The notes under the pieces were generated by a model. That model saw only the letters and a program-made list of their open reading frames with translations, was not told where the DNA came from and ran no database searches. From Parcubacteria group bacterium GW2011_GWC2_48_17 (GTDB lineage Bacteria; Patescibacteriota; Minisyncoccia; Phycocordibacterales; UBA10002): a stretch of 44,283 bases of DNA. The DNA is taken from NCBI GenBank assembly GCA_001003605.1, contig LCPL01000011.1, positions 1-44,283 on the forward strand, given 5' to 3'. The translations under genes and the position numbers were made by a program. Shown here piece by piece: positions 27,383 to 37,536 of the stretch; position 1 is the first letter of the stretch, and the number at the start of each line of letters is the position of its first letter.

Positions 27383-28417
27383 CTACTTTTTTGGAGACTT
27401 AACTCTCTGTTTGCTTCCATTATTCCTCGGGCGTATGAAAGTCCCCTCAAACGCCCACCGCATGCACTGCGCAAGTTCCTTCTCGTTCATGATGCCGCGC
27501 GCGAGCAGGAATTCCTCCTCTTTAAGGACACTCGTGCGATACATTTCCGGCCCGTCAGTGTTGATAGTAAATCGCACGCCGTTATCAATAAACGCGCGGA
27601 TGGTTGCATACAGCTCCTCCACGCTTTTGAGAATGCTATTGCAAAGATTGGAGGTGGGACACACCTCCAGAATGATTTTCTGCCGCGCAATTTCTTTGAG
27701 CAGTTTCTTGTTCTGTGCGGCGATAAGGCCGTGTCCGATTCGGTCCGGTTTCAAAACACGCACGACATACTCAAGTTCTCTCATGTTCCCGGTCTCCCCC
27801 GCATGGATGGTAATTCCAAGGCCAGCTTTCTTCGCGCGTGTAATGAGCGGCGCGTGCGCCGCCATGGAAAATGTCTTGCGGTCAGGCCCGGCGATATCAA
27901 TGCCGACGATGCCGTCGGACATGTAACGGATGGCCTTATCGGCGGTAATAGCATTTTGAGCCGGTGTAAACGAACGGTCTAAGGAAATGATGAGACCCGC
28001 ATTTACTTGCGGATATTCCACTATTGCTCTTCGCATCCCCCAGAGCGCGGCAAGAATGATAAGGTCTAGGTCGCGCTCGCCGGTGCGGTTGCGCTTCATC
28101 GGGCTAAAGCGAAGTTCCTGCAACACGAGATTACATTTGCGATAGCCGCCGCCGATAACAGCGTGTACCGCCTCTTCAATGGCCTCCGGTGACGACTGGA
28201 TGAGCTCCGTCCAGTGGTAATAATTCTTATCCATCTGGTCCAAACTGAGATTCTTTTTTTCCGGAGTAACGGTAATCATTTCTTCAAAATCCCAGTAATC
28301 TTTTACCGGAAGTTTGATTCCCTGTCGGTGTGCGATGGTCCACATGATGACCGGGTCCACGGCGGCACCGAGGTGGGTATGGAGTTCTGCTCGGGGAGTT
28401 GTGGTTCTTTGAGACAT
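27383..28417 (-). CDS. Adenosine deaminase family protein
   Basis: RAELHTHLGAAVDP, ITIHAGETGN, RIGHGLIA, EVCPTSNLCN, FTINTDGPEMY. Confidence 0.9.
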   Translation of the reverse strand: MSQRTTTPRAELHTHLGAAVDPVIMWTIAHRQGIKLPVKDYWDFEEMITVTPEKKNLSLDQMDKNYYHWTELIQSSPEAIEEAVHAVIGGGYRKCNLVLQELRFSPMKRNRTGERDLDLIILAALWGMRRAIVEYPQVNAGLIISLDRSFTPAQNAITADKAIRYMSDGIVGIDIAGPDRKTFSMAAHAPLITRAKKAGLGITIHAGETGNMRELEYVVRVLKPDRIGHGLIAAQNKKLLKEIARQKIILEVCPTSNLCNSILKSVEELYATIRAFIDNGVRFTINTDGPEMYRTSVLKEEEFLLARGIMNEKELAQCMRWAFEGTFIRPRNNGSKQRVKSPKK

Positions 28418-28600
28418 GAGATGAGATAGTAGCTGGTAGAAAGTAGAGGGTAGGTAGAGGGTAGAAGATTGGAGCTAGAAGAGTAGATGGTAGGAGATAA
28501 TAGATGACAGCACATAGGCAGTAGAAGGTAGTTATGTAAGGTGAAATACTCAAGTTGATTGCTCTCTCTGCTTGCTACTGTCTACCTTCTACTGTCTTCT

Positions 28601-30148
28601 TCATTCCCACTCCACCGTTCCCGGAGGTTTGGAGGTAATATCATACGCGACGCGGTTAATGCCGGCAACCTCATTCGTGATGCGTGCGGAGGCGCGCGCA
28701 AGAAGCGTATGCGGGAGCCGCGCCCAGTCGGCGGTCATAAAATCAGCCGTGGTAATCGCGCGCAAGATGATGAGATGTCCGTAGGTGCGCGCATCTCCCT
28801 GCACTCCAACGGAGCGGATGTCCGGAAGTACGGCAAAGTATTGCGCTACCTGCTTTGCCTTTCCGGCTACGATAAGCTCTTCACGAAAGATAGCGTCCGC
28901 CTTGCGAAGCGTTGCCAGTTTCTCTTTGGTCACTTCGCCGATGATACGCACGGCAAGGCCGGGACCGGGAAACGGTTGGCGCGATACTATTTCCTCGGGC
29001 ACGCCAAGACTCCGCCCAAGGAGGCGCACCTCATCTTTGTAGAGGTCGCGAAGCGGCTCAATAAGGCGAAATGCCACATCTTTCGGAAGCCCGCCGACAT
29101 TATGATGCGATTTGATGACGGCTGCCTTGCCTCCGACCGAAACGCCGGAGGTAATGGCGTCGGTATAGAGCGTCCCCTGCACCAGAAAATCGGTGCGCCG
29201 AAGCTTCGTCTGTTCCCTCTCAAACAAACGGACAAAGAGCCTGCCGATGACCTTGCGTTTTTGTTCCGGGTCAGTGACGCCCTTGAGCGCCTTCAGAAAT
29301 TCCCGTTCAGCATGCACAACTCTAAAATCAAGTTTCGGAAGCTTCGCGAATGTCCTCTTGATTTGTTCCGTCTCACCCTGCCTCATAAGTCCCGTATCTA
29401 CATACACGCAGGTAAGCTTTTTCCCTATCGCGCGATGCGTAAGATATGCCGCGACCGTTGAATCAACACCGCCCGAGAGCGCACAGAGCGCGCGTCCCAT
29501 TCCAACTTGTGCTCTCACATCCGCGACCGTCTTGTCTATCCAGTCTTTTCCGAGACGCCAGGTGTGCTTCGCCCCGGTTATGCGCACGAAATTTTGGAGC
29601 ACCTTCATGCCGTGCGTCGTGTGCTTCACTTCCGGGTGGAACTGTATGCCGAACAAGCGCCGTTTCCTATCTTCCATCGCCGCAATGGGACATACCTCCG
29701 ACCGTGCGGTGATTTTGAATCCATTGGGTACGCGCGTAACTTGGTCCCCATGCGACATCCATGTTGGTTCACTTCTGGGCAGACCCTTAAAAAGGGGCGA
29801 GCGCGTCGCAACGGTTACGCAAGCCGGACCATACTCGCGCGTCTTTCCCGCTCGTACCTCCCCGCCAAGTTGGTGAGCCATAAGCTGGAAACCGTAGCAA
29901 ATGCCTAACATCGGAATCCCAAGCGCGTACAGCTTCGGGTCGGCTTGGAGCGCGTCCGAGGCTGACAGATTCTGCGGCCCGCCGGAAAGCACAATTGCCG
30001 AGAATTCTTGAAGTTTCTCGCTGGGTGTTTCGGGAGACAAAAGCTCGGCATAGACGCCGAGCTCCCGCATCCGCCGCACAATAAGATGGCTGTACTGTGA
30101 GCCAAAATCCAGTACTGCGATGGTATTTTTCTCGGCGTTTCTTTGCAT
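28601..30148 (-). CDS. guaA: GMP synthase (glutamine-hydrolysing)
   Basis: VLDFGSQYSHLIVRRMRELGV, GICYGFQLMAHQLGG, ALSGGVDSTVAAYL, KSHHNVGGLP. Confidence 0.97.
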   Translation of the reverse strand: MQRNAEKNTIAVLDFGSQYSHLIVRRMRELGVYAELLSPETPSEKLQEFSAIVLSGGPQNLSASDALQADPKLYALGIPMLGICYGFQLMAHQLGGEVRAGKTREYGPACVTVATRSPLFKGLPRSEPTWMSHGDQVTRVPNGFKITARSEVCPIAAMEDRKRRLFGIQFHPEVKHTTHGMKVLQNFVRITGAKHTWRLGKDWIDKTVADVRAQVGMGRALCALSGGVDSTVAAYLTHRAIGKKLTCVYVDTGLMRQGETEQIKRTFAKLPKLDFRVVHAEREFLKALKGVTDPEQKRKVIGRLFVRLFEREQTKLRRTDFLVQGTLYTDAITSGVSVGGKAAVIKSHHNVGGLPKDVAFRLIEPLRDLYKDEVRLLGRSLGVPEEIVSRQPFPGPGLAVRIIGEVTKEKLATLRKADAIFREELIVAGKAKQVAQYFAVLPDIRSVGVQGDARTYGHLIILRAITTADFMTADWARLPHTLLARASARITNEVAGINRVAYDITSKPPGTVEWE

Positions 30149-30192
30149 TCTTTGTTTTCTCTACCTTCTACTTTCTACTTTCTAATTGCTAG

Positions 30193-31215
30193 TCACTGTA
30201 TTGAATGCGTATGCGACTCTTTTAGCCCAGCATTGGTAATCTGTATGAACCGCGCCTGCTTCGGTATGTCTTCAATCGTCGCCGCGCCGATGTAACCCAT
30301 GCCGGATTTAATGCCGCCCACAAGTTCTTCAACGATACCTTTCAAACTCCCACGATACGGCACTTTACCGGAAACCCCTTCGGCAACTGAATGTTCTTTG
30401 GTGTTGCCATAGCGATCCATCGCGTGGCGTTTCGCTTGCGCCTCTGTACTCCCCATGCCTCGGTATGCCTTGTACTTCACTCCATTTTCTTCAATAAGTT
30501 CCCCCGGCGCTTCTTCGGCTCCGGCAAAAAGCGAGCCGAGCATGACCGAAGACGCGCCAGCCGCGAGCGCTTTTACGATATCTCCTGATGAACGAATGCC
30601 GCCGTCGGCGATGACCGGAATGCCTTTTTTACGAGCAACCGAGACGACATCCATGACGGCGGTGAGCTGTGGCACGCCGACGCCGCTTACAATTCGCGTC
30701 GTGCAGATGGAGCCGGGCCCGATGCCGACTTTAAAGGCATCGGCGACCGCGGCAAAATCTTGCGCCGCTTCTTTCGTAACGATATTTCCGACAATGAGTT
30801 GGGCTTTTATTTTGCGTTTCATTTCTTTCGCCGCGGCGATAATTCCCGGCGCGTGCGCGTGCGCGCAGTCTATAAAAATAGCCGAAGCTCCCGCCTCAGC
30901 GAGCGCGATGGCGCGGGCTACATCTTTCGGGCCAACAGCGGCTCCGACCGAAACTCCTGTCTTCTGGACTTCCATTACCATTTCCACCTGCTCCTTCAGC
31001 GTGCAATTCCGATGAAGCACTCCCATGCCGCCAAGTTTTCCCAGCGCAATCGCAAACCGCGCGTCCGTCACCGTATCGGAAGCGGCCGAGAGGAGCGGGA
31101 TAGCAAGACGCGCCTTTTTAGTAAGGCGCGTCAGAACATTCGTATCCCGCCGATTGACGGAAGTTTTCCGCGGTTCTAGAAGTACATCATCAAACGTTAG
31201 TCCCAAACGTATCAT
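30193..31215 (-). CDS. guaB: IMP dehydrogenase lacking CBS domains
   Basis: [49 protein letters not shown]; the barrel passes straight from [22 protein letters not shown] to VGAAVG. Confidence 0.95.
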   Translation of the reverse strand: MIRLGLTFDDVLLEPRKTSVNRRDTNVLTRLTKKARLAIPLLSAASDTVTDARFAIALGKLGGMGVLHRNCTLKEQVEMVMEVQKTGVSVGAAVGPKDVARAIALAEAGASAIFIDCAHAHAPGIIAAAKEMKRKIKAQLIVGNIVTKEAAQDFAAVADAFKVGIGPGSICTTRIVSGVGVPQLTAVMDVVSVARKKGIPVIADGGIRSSGDIVKALAAGASSVMLGSLFAGAEEAPGELIEENGVKYKAYRGMGSTEAQAKRHAMDRYGNTKEHSVAEGVSGKVPYRGSLKGIVEELVGGIKSGMGYIGAATIEDIPKQARFIQITNAGLKESHTHSIQ

Positions 31216-31291
31216 ATGTGTGCGAAAGTATACCCCCACGCCGCCTTTTACGCAAAGTTGGCGTGGAAGTATAGCGCCATTATGCACTGGG

Positions 31292-31789
31292 CTAAAAAAC
31301 CAGCCGATTGACCCACGCGGGAACAGTGGCGCCGTTCACGCGGTCGTAGTGCGGTGTGTAAGGCTTAATGTCCAAAACAGGGGTGCCGTCAAGAATATCC
31401 AGTCCTTTCACCCTAATGCGATTGCCTGTGCGCGAGAGCAATTTCACGGTGGACATGGCAAGACGGTTCGGCCGTTGCGGACATCGGCACGCAAAAATGC
31501 CTCCATACGGTACATCTCCTCTTCCTTGCGGATGATGCTTTAAGTGGCACTCTTTTTCCGCGCCCATCCAGTAGATAATAATCACATGCGAGTAGTCGGT
31601 AACGCCGTGGAGTCCTTTTGCGTATTTCCGGTCAAGCACAATCTCTGTCACAAGCTCTTTCCAGCCGGTAAGCGTTGGCCTTTTCACCGTATTCTTTGCC
31701 AACCCAATCGGCGTGAGGATAATGTTCCCTTTCTTATCCATCCGGTCTGGAAACGCGCAAAGTTCTATCCTTTTTTCAGATGATTTCAT
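31292..31789 (-). CDS. trmO: tRNA (N6-threonylcarbamoyladenosine37-N6)-methyltransferase TrmO
   Basis: LHGVTDYSHVIIIYWM, GGIFACRCPQRPNRLAMSTVKLL, LDILDGTPVLDIKPYTPHYD. Confidence 0.88.
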   Translation of the reverse strand: MKSSEKRIELCAFPDRMDKKGNIILTPIGLAKNTVKRPTLTGWKELVTEIVLDRKYAKGLHGVTDYSHVIIIYWMGAEKECHLKHHPQGRGDVPYGGIFACRCPQRPNRLAMSTVKLLSRTGNRIRVKGLDILDGTPVLDIKPYTPHYDRVNGATVPAWVNRLVF

Positions 31790-31898
31790 AGCGGCGAAAC
31801 TCCATCAAAAACAGCGTATTCTTGAAATGGCTCGGACGGAGTTTGCTCGCCGTACTTCGCGCGGATCGGGTGGGGGTTGAATAAAATCCGTAGCGGCT

Positions 31899-31924
31899 CC
31901 CTGCCCGTCCGGCAGGCGGGCGCC
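31899..31924. repeat. CPR-type palindrome, copy 1
   Basis: ccctgcccgtccggcaggcgggcgcc. Confidence 0.9.
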
Positions 31925-31961
31925 GCACATTAACAATTTCAAGTTTTTTTGGCGGCAAATT

Positions 31962-32681
31962 CTAAGCCAAATCCTTTTTCTTCTCCTCAAATTCCTTCTT
32001 GTCTATCTCCCCCTTGGCGTATCGTTCTTTCAAAACCTCAAGCGCGGATTTCTCACGATTGTAAGTGCCACGCGATTGGCTCGTGAGCCATTTGATAAGC
32101 GCGACAATGCCAGCGATTATCAATACCCACCAAAGGATCATAAATATCCAGCCGAAACCACCAAAAGACCCGAATCCAAAGTTCATCATATTGTTTGTTG
32201 AATTATTACTGCCAAAGGGAGACGACCACCCTCCCCACATCATATTCATCATGGGCATCCAACTACTACCTCCAGAAGAGAATGCCGCAGAAGTATCACA
32301 TCCAGAAAGCCGTTTGCCCATAATGATGTGAATCTGCTCTTCTCCCTCTTCGCCGTGCGTCTGTATCATCATCGCGTTCATTGCCGCGTGCGAATCTCCG
32401 GCCATCTGCCCCATAAAGTATTCGCCGAGAACTCCGAATTGCTCATCGCTCAAATTCTCGCAAGTAAGCTCCTTTGCTTGGAGTTTATCCCAAACCTCTT
32501 TACCTTCCTGTTCTTCGCGGAGCGTGTGTTCAACAACCGCGTCCCAATCCGCCGAGGAATTGGAAAATCCCTGCCCGTCCGGCAGGCGGGCGCCCATCAT
32601 CTGCGCGCAAGAATTGTGAAAATAAGTTTTTTCATATTTTATTAAGTTAGCCAAACACCAAAACCTTGTCCGACCTTTCAA
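31962..32681 (-). CDS. SHOCT-domain membrane protein with a disrupted N-terminus
   Basis: C-terminal ALEVLKERYAKGEIDKKEFEEKKKDLA; TM domain; N-terminal reading frame interrupted (see findings). Confidence 0.75.
   Translation of the reverse strand: MKGRTRFWCLANLIKYEKTYFHNSCAQMMGARLPDGQGFSNSSADWDAVVEHTLREEQEGKEVWDKLQAKELTCENLSDEQFGVLGEYFMGQMAGDSHAAMNAMMIQTHGEEGEEQIHIIMGKRLSGCDTSAAFSSGGSSWMPMMNMMWGGWSSPFGSNNSTNNMMNFGFGSFGGFGWIFMILWWVLIIAGIVALIKWLTSQSRGTYNREKSALEVLKERYAKGEIDKKEFEEKKKDLA
32569..32594. repeat. CPR-type palindrome, copy 2
   Basis: ccctgcccgtccggcaggcgggcgcc, same 22-bp core as copy 1. Confidence 0.9.
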
Positions 32682-32973
32682 CCATTTTTAATAAATCGGG
32701 CATCGTGGAAACGGGGCAAATTTTGCTTTCTCCCTTGCCACGCACTTTAAGACAAGAGCCGCAAGCGTAGATTTCACCTTTCAACTCTTTGAATTCCGCC
32801 ACTTTTACCGAAACATCAAAATCTTTACTGTCTGGAATAGTGTCTAATTCCGAGCCCTCACTCATCAGAAAAATCTCCACTTGATGATTGGCTTTAAGCG
32901 CGGTAATTCCGAGGCGGAATGTATTCCATGCGTGCTCCGGTTTGTTTGACTGTAAAATGATACCAAGTTTCAT
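32647..32973 (-). CDS. DsrE/DsrF-like family protein
   Basis: MKLGIILQSNKPEHAWNTFRLGITALKANHQVEIFLMSEG..GEIYACGSCLKVRG. Confidence 0.8.
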   Translation of the reverse strand: MKLGIILQSNKPEHAWNTFRLGITALKANHQVEIFLMSEGSELDTIPDSKDFDVSVKVAEFKELKGEIYACGSCLKVRGKGESKICPVSTMPDLLKMVERSDKVLVFG

Positions 32974-32993
32974 AAAATTACTTTAACATTTTT

Positions 32994-33767
32994 TCAAGTT
33001 TTTCTTTGCCGGCAAATTTCTGAACCGATATTTTCTTTATCGCTTTTCCCCAGATTACATTCTTGACACAACGTTTGTAGATTTTCAAGTGTGGTTTTTC
33101 CGCCTTTTGAAAAAGGTACTATGTGATCTATGTGTAGTTTAATGCCTAAATCTGTCGCGGGGCTTCTGCCACAGAAAACACAACGGAAATTATCCCTATC
33201 TAAGACACGAATTCGCATACTCATCGGGATATTTCTCGAATAACTAATTTTTACATGCTGTGCTTTTCCTTCAGCGATAACACGTGTATCGGTCTCCGCT
33301 GTTTTTTCAGTCATTGGTTCAACAACTATGCTCCCGCCCATTTTGTGTTCAATAAATTTAAGACAAGCATTTGACCAGCCATTAAACTTATAACGATATG
33401 TTCCGTAGCTAAAAGCGGGGTTTGAGTTTTTCCATTCTGTGGAAGATGGGCGATGGCCCAATTTTTTCCATACCCTATCCATTTCTTCAAGAAGCTGTTC
33501 TTCTGTTGGATTCAATAAATTACTTCTAGATTTTCGAGGCGATAAATCCAGGTCCTTTTCGCGGAGCTTGTCTTTGAGAGCGGTTAGAGCTTTATGCCAA
33601 GAGCCAAATGTATTTTTTACTGTCCCAGGGCTAATTTTAGAAACATCGTTAAATTCATCGGAGCTAAACTCGCGATAATTAAAATTACGAGCCACCTTCT
33701 CAAGCTCCTCTAAAACTTTTTCCCTAGGGATTTTATCCGATCTGTGCCTTTGAAATTCGTAATCCAT
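32994..33767 (-). CDS. HNH endonuclease with N-terminal homing-endonuclease-associated repeats
   Basis: Two helical repeats (GTVKNTFGSWHKALTALKDKL; GTYRYKFNGWSNACLKFIE) and HNH core CVFCGRSP..LHIDHIVPFSKGGKTTLENLQTLCQECNLGKSDK. Confidence 0.88.
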   Translation of the reverse strand: MDYEFQRHRSDKIPREKVLEELEKVARNFNYREFSSDEFNDVSKISPGTVKNTFGSWHKALTALKDKLREKDLDLSPRKSRSNLLNPTEEQLLEEMDRVWKKLGHRPSSTEWKNSNPAFSYGTYRYKFNGWSNACLKFIEHKMGGSIVVEPMTEKTAETDTRVIAEGKAQHVKISYSRNIPMSMRIRVLDRDNFRCVFCGRSPATDLGIKLHIDHIVPFSKGGKTTLENLQTLCQECNLGKSDKENIGSEICRQRKT

Positions 33768-33769
33768 AA

Positions 33770-33976
33770 TTATTTTAATAAATCCTCAATAGAAACGCCG
33801 AGGGCTTTCGCAATTCTTGCCATTAAAAGTACGGAGGGTTTTTTAATAACCCCAGTTTCAATCTTGGTAAGTGTAGTGTATTTCACGCCCGACTTTTGGG
33901 CAAAATCCTCTTGCGAAAGCCCCAATTTTGTCCGGCGTTTCTTTATGTTTTCACCTATATTGTTTCCAGTTGCCAT
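33770..33976 (-). CDS. XRE-family HTH regulator
   Basis: IGENIKKRRTKLGLSQEDFAQKSGVKYTTLTKIETG. Confidence 0.9.
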   Translation of the reverse strand: MATGNNIGENIKKRRTKLGLSQEDFAQKSGVKYTTLTKIETGVIKKPSVLLMARIAKALGVSIEDLLK

Positions 33977-34136
33977 ACTTTCAGTATCTTGATAGTATTA
34001 AAATGATTTGATACACTATCAGTATCATACTATCAAATAATATGATTTATTTCAATTCCGAAAAGAAAAGCCCGCCTTTGGCCTTACTGAATTCAAAACG
34101 GCTTGAAATTTCCCCGAAAAACGGCTGGCGAGCCCG

Positions 34137-34158
34137 CGCCCGCCTGCCGGACGGGCAG
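34137..34158. repeat. CPR-type palindrome, copy 3 (inverted)
   Basis: cgcccgcctgccggacgggcag is the reverse complement of the copy 1/2 core. Confidence 0.9.
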
Positions 34159-34229
34159 GTAACGGGCGAGCCAACGACTTCATTTCCTAACTGGCGGTGT
34201 CTGTTTGAAAATATCCGAACGGAACTGAC

Positions 34230-34310
34230 TGGGCTCGGCGGGCGGAATTCCCCCCAAACCTCCCTTCCGCCATGCCCTCGCTCGGACGGACGGAATTTTC
34301 GGCGGCTAGA
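34230..34310 (-). repeat. Flanking inverted repeat, left of the RM module
   Basis: Reverse complement TAGCCGCCGAAAATTCCGTCCGTCC..GGTTTGGGGGGAATTCCGCC. Confidence 0.6.
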
Positions 34311-34574
34311 TTATACTTTCCGTTTCATTTTTGTATTGACGGTGGTTTTCTCACCGGGGATTCTTGCTTCCACCACTTTTCTTCCGTATGACTGGGCAAG
34401 TTCTTTTACGATAAGTTCCTCTCCTCCAATCATGTTTTGTAAGGCCTCTTTTGCCTTGTTGTAGCCACGCTCTTTCTTTTCTGGCGCATCAACTTCTGCC
34501 AGACGAAAGAAACGATGGCGGGTATCCTCGAAAGTGTCGCCATCAATAATTTTCTTTACTTTAACTCTTGTCAT
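34311..34574 (-). CDS. Staphylococcal nuclease-like (SNase) domain protein
   Basis: VKKIIDGDTFEDTRHRFFRLAEVDAPEKKERGYNKAKEAL. Confidence 0.8.
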   Translation of the reverse strand: MTRVKVKKIIDGDTFEDTRHRFFRLAEVDAPEKKERGYNKAKEALQNMIGGEELIVKELAQSYGRKVVEARIPGEKTTVNTKMKRKV

Positions 34575-34577
34575 AGT

Positions 34578-34934
34578 TTAATCAAAATTAATTTCTATCG
34601 GTTCTACGTCAGGAATCCGTTCGACACAGGTCGGCTTAAAGTGATTATAAAGCGCGACCTCGGTTCCGTTTCGATCAGTTTGCCGCGATATAGCCGCGGC
34701 GTGCAAATAGTAGGTGTAGTCGCTAAGATAGCCTTGGCAACACTTGCTAGTTTCTGTGTCTGAAAGATGTTGCCCGAGTCGTTCGTTCAAATCTTCAGCC
34801 TGACCGACATAGTAGATAAGGTATTTATCTTTTTGGGCGTCGTGATAAATAAGACGATAGACTCCGGCTACGGCTTTTATTCTCGAAACACCCGATTTTG
34901 TGAGCGGAATACGCTCTGTCCAGTTTAGTTGCAT
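34578..34934 (-). CDS. GIY-YIG nuclease superfamily protein
   Basis: AGVYRLIYHD..YLIYYVGQAEDLNERLGQHL. Confidence 0.8.
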   Translation of the reverse strand: MQLNWTERIPLTKSGVSRIKAVAGVYRLIYHDAQKDKYLIYYVGQAEDLNERLGQHLSDTETSKCCQGYLSDYTYYLHAAAISRQTDRNGTEVALYNHFKPTCVERIPDVEPIEINFD

Positions 34935-35005
34935 ATTGTTGTTGATAATATTAGTTGGGGATAACTTCTCTTGTTTAGGTTATCTTTAGGTAGTATACTC
35001 TAGGT

Positions 35006-35629
35006 ATGGAAAAGAAGTCAATGGGGTCAGGCAAGCCGTCAAAACGGCAAGCTGAAATCCTACAATTTGTTACAAAATTTCAAAAGGAGAAAGACTACTC
35101 TCCCTCTCTTGGCGAGATAGCCGAGAATTTTGGGGTTTCTATTCCGACAATTCACCAACACATTTCCTATCTGCGAAAGAAAAATTTGCTTTCTGCGGAC
35201 AAAGGCAAAAGGCGTTCGATTCAAGCGTTCAACGATCAAAAAAGAGACTTAGTAGAAATTCCACTTATGGGACTTATCGCCGCCGGAGGGCCGATTGAAG
35301 CAATCAGAAATCCTGAACCGATAGAAGTCCCACGTAGTATGCTTTCAAGAGGCGCAAATTACTATGCCTTGAAAGTTGCTGGAACAAGTATGATTGAGGA
35401 GGGTATATCGGATGGCGATGTTGTAATTGTTCGTGAACAGCAAACAGTTGATGACGGAGAAAAAGCAGTTGTGTATTTGCCCGATAGAAACGCGGTTACG
35501 CTCAAGAAAATTTACAGAGAGAAAAAGCGAATAAAACTTGTTCCGGCGAATAAGTATATGAAGCCGTTTTATGAAACCAATGTGGAAATACAGGGCAAGG
35601 TCGTTGGTGTGCTTAGGCGGGAACTCTAG
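35006..35629 (+). CDS. lexA: LexA-like repressor (S24 peptidase)
   Basis: N-terminal winged HTH, AAG cleavage-site context PLMGLIAAGGPIEA, catalytic GTSMIEEGISDGD (Ser) and DGEKAVVYL (Lys). Confidence 0.93.
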   Translation: MEKKSMGSGKPSKRQAEILQFVTKFQKEKDYSPSLGEIAENFGVSIPTIHQHISYLRKKNLLSADKGKRRSIQAFNDQKRDLVEIPLMGLIAAGGPIEAIRNPEPIEVPRSMLSRGANYYALKVAGTSMIEEGISDGDVVIVREQQTVDDGEKAVVYLPDRNAVTLKKIYREKKRIKLVPANKYMKPFYETNVEIQGKVVGVLRREL

Positions 35630-35655
35630 TTTAGTTGTATAATAATCTATAATCT

Positions 35656-37536
35656 ATGAACGAAATATTTAAAATTTATAATTCATTTTGTTCTTACTAT
35701 TCAGATTCACAAAATCTTTTAACAAGACTTTTTAGCTTTTTTGATAACAATCCACGATTAGACAATCAAACAGATGAGCTACTCTATAAAAGTTTACAAA
35801 CTGAAAATAAAATTGACCCATTAAAAATTTATCAGTTAATTGGATTGTTACACCAGAAGCATGCGGAGTCTGAAAAAATTGTAAACACAGATAAAAGAAA
35901 GCATTTTGGTATTTATTATACCGATTATTCAATCGCCCGCTTAATCGCTAAAGAGAGCCTCAGCGAGTCAGATAATAAAGATATTTTGGGATTGAGTTTC
36001 TACGAACCATGTTCGGGTACGGGCATTTTTGTAATTGCTTACATTGATGAAGTGTTGGGAAGAGTTGGAAGGCTTGATTCTAAAGCTTTTCAAAAATTTA
36101 TTGATCAAATTTACTTCTCAGATATTGACGGTGAAGCCATTGATCTTCTTGTTAAACTACTGCCCCTTTATATCAAATCTAAATACGGTTTATCAATAAA
36201 AATAAATTCAAAAAATTACTTTAAGGGCGACGTTTTGTTTGATAGTCGGGGTGAAGAAATCAAAAAAGTAAATCCAAAGGACATTTTTGGAATTACTAAG
36301 GGTTTTGATGTAGTTTTGACAAATCCTCCTTATAAATTACTTAAGGCAAACGGCAACAAATATAAAGATGAGTTAAATTCAAATCAACACGCGCTTGACA
36401 TCAAGGGTGTTCTAGACTTTATCAGAACAAACAATGTCTATAAATTTAATCAAGGAACACTTAATTACTATAAGATTTTTTTGGAAGAAATCCTTGAAAA
36501 TTATACACATCAATCAAGTAAGGTTGGTGCGATTATTCCCATTACGTTGCTTAATGACAAGCAGAGCGAGCTTCTTAGAAAAAGAATAATAAATAAATAC
36601 AAGCTATTTAAGATTTACATAATTCCTGAGAAAAACGAATTTTTTCCGGATATATCTCAGGCTTTTTGCTTCTTTGCTTTAGATAAAAAAGAGCCAGGAA
36701 ATATTATACGAATCAATCCGAAAGTAGTTAGTCAAAAGGACTTTCTCAATGAGGGGGTTGAAGTAAATATTGAACATATCGAACAAATAAGCGAAACTGC
36801 ACCGATTGTTATAGAAAATGAAATCGGGTGGAAAATTTTACAAAAATTAAACGCATTTCCAAAACTTCGTAGCTTATCTTCAGTTTGTAATGCTCGAGGA
36901 GAACTAGACCTGACTTTGGACAAGGGTTTTATAACAAAAGAAAGAACAACCCTACCGCTTCTGAGAGGAAATAATGTAAGTGAATTTTCTTATACACTGG
37001 GCGAATTCTTTACTGATGAAAAATTTATAAAAAGAACAGCTGAGAAAAATAAATATATTTCAAGAGAAAGACTAGTTTGTCAGCAAATATCAAACATTCA
37101 TCTTGAAAAACGTTTGAAGTTTACTAAAATACCTGAAAATATTGTTTTGGGTAATTCTTGTAATTTTCTTACATTTGATGACTCTCTCTTTGGGAATCAA
37201 GAAGTTGGTCTTGATTATTTATTAGGAATACTCAATTCTATGTTGCTGAACTGGAGATTTAAAATAACAAATTCAAATAATCACATTAGTAATTACGAAC
37301 TAGCAGAATTACCAATTGTTATGCCTTCAATTTCTGATAGAAAAGAAATAGAGAAATTGGTTTCTCTTATTAAAAATAGTGATGATCGGGAAAATGTATA
37401 CAAGTTAAATACAAAAGTATTTGAGTTATACGGATTAAACGAAGAAGAGATAAATTATGTATTAGGAAAACATGAAAAATTAGTCAGTTTTATCTCTAAG
37501 CCACAAAAAGAAAGTCTATTTGCTTATGGTCTATAA
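35656..37536 (+). CDS. N6-adenine DNA methyltransferase (type II-like)
   Basis: FYEPCSGTGIFVIAY (motif I), DVVLTNPPYKLL (motif IV NPPY). Confidence 0.9.
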   Translation: MNEIFKIYNSFCSYYSDSQNLLTRLFSFFDNNPRLDNQTDELLYKSLQTENKIDPLKIYQLIGLLHQKHAESEKIVNTDKRKHFGIYYTDYSIARLIAKESLSESDNKDILGLSFYEPCSGTGIFVIAYIDEVLGRVGRLDSKAFQKFIDQIYFSDIDGEAIDLLVKLLPLYIKSKYGLSIKINSKNYFKGDVLFDSRGEEIKKVNPKDIFGITKGFDVVLTNPPYKLLKANGNKYKDELNSNQHALDIKGVLDFIRTNNVYKFNQGTLNYYKIFLEEILENYTHQSSKVGAIIPITLLNDKQSELLRKRIINKYKLFKIYIIPEKNEFFPDISQAFCFFALDKKEPGNIIRINPKVVSQKDFLNEGVEVNIEHIEQISETAPIVIENEIGWKILQKLNAFPKLRSLSSVCNARGELDLTLDKGFITKERTTLPLLRGNNVSEFSYTLGEFFTDEKFIKRTAEKNKYISRERLVCQQISNIHLEKRLKFTKIPENIVLGNSCNFLTFDDSLFGNQEVGLDYLLGILNSMLLNWRFKITNSNNHISNYELAELPIVMPSISDRKEIEKLVSLIKNSDDRENVYKLNTKVFELYGLNEEEINYVLGKHEKLVSFISKPQKESLFAYGL

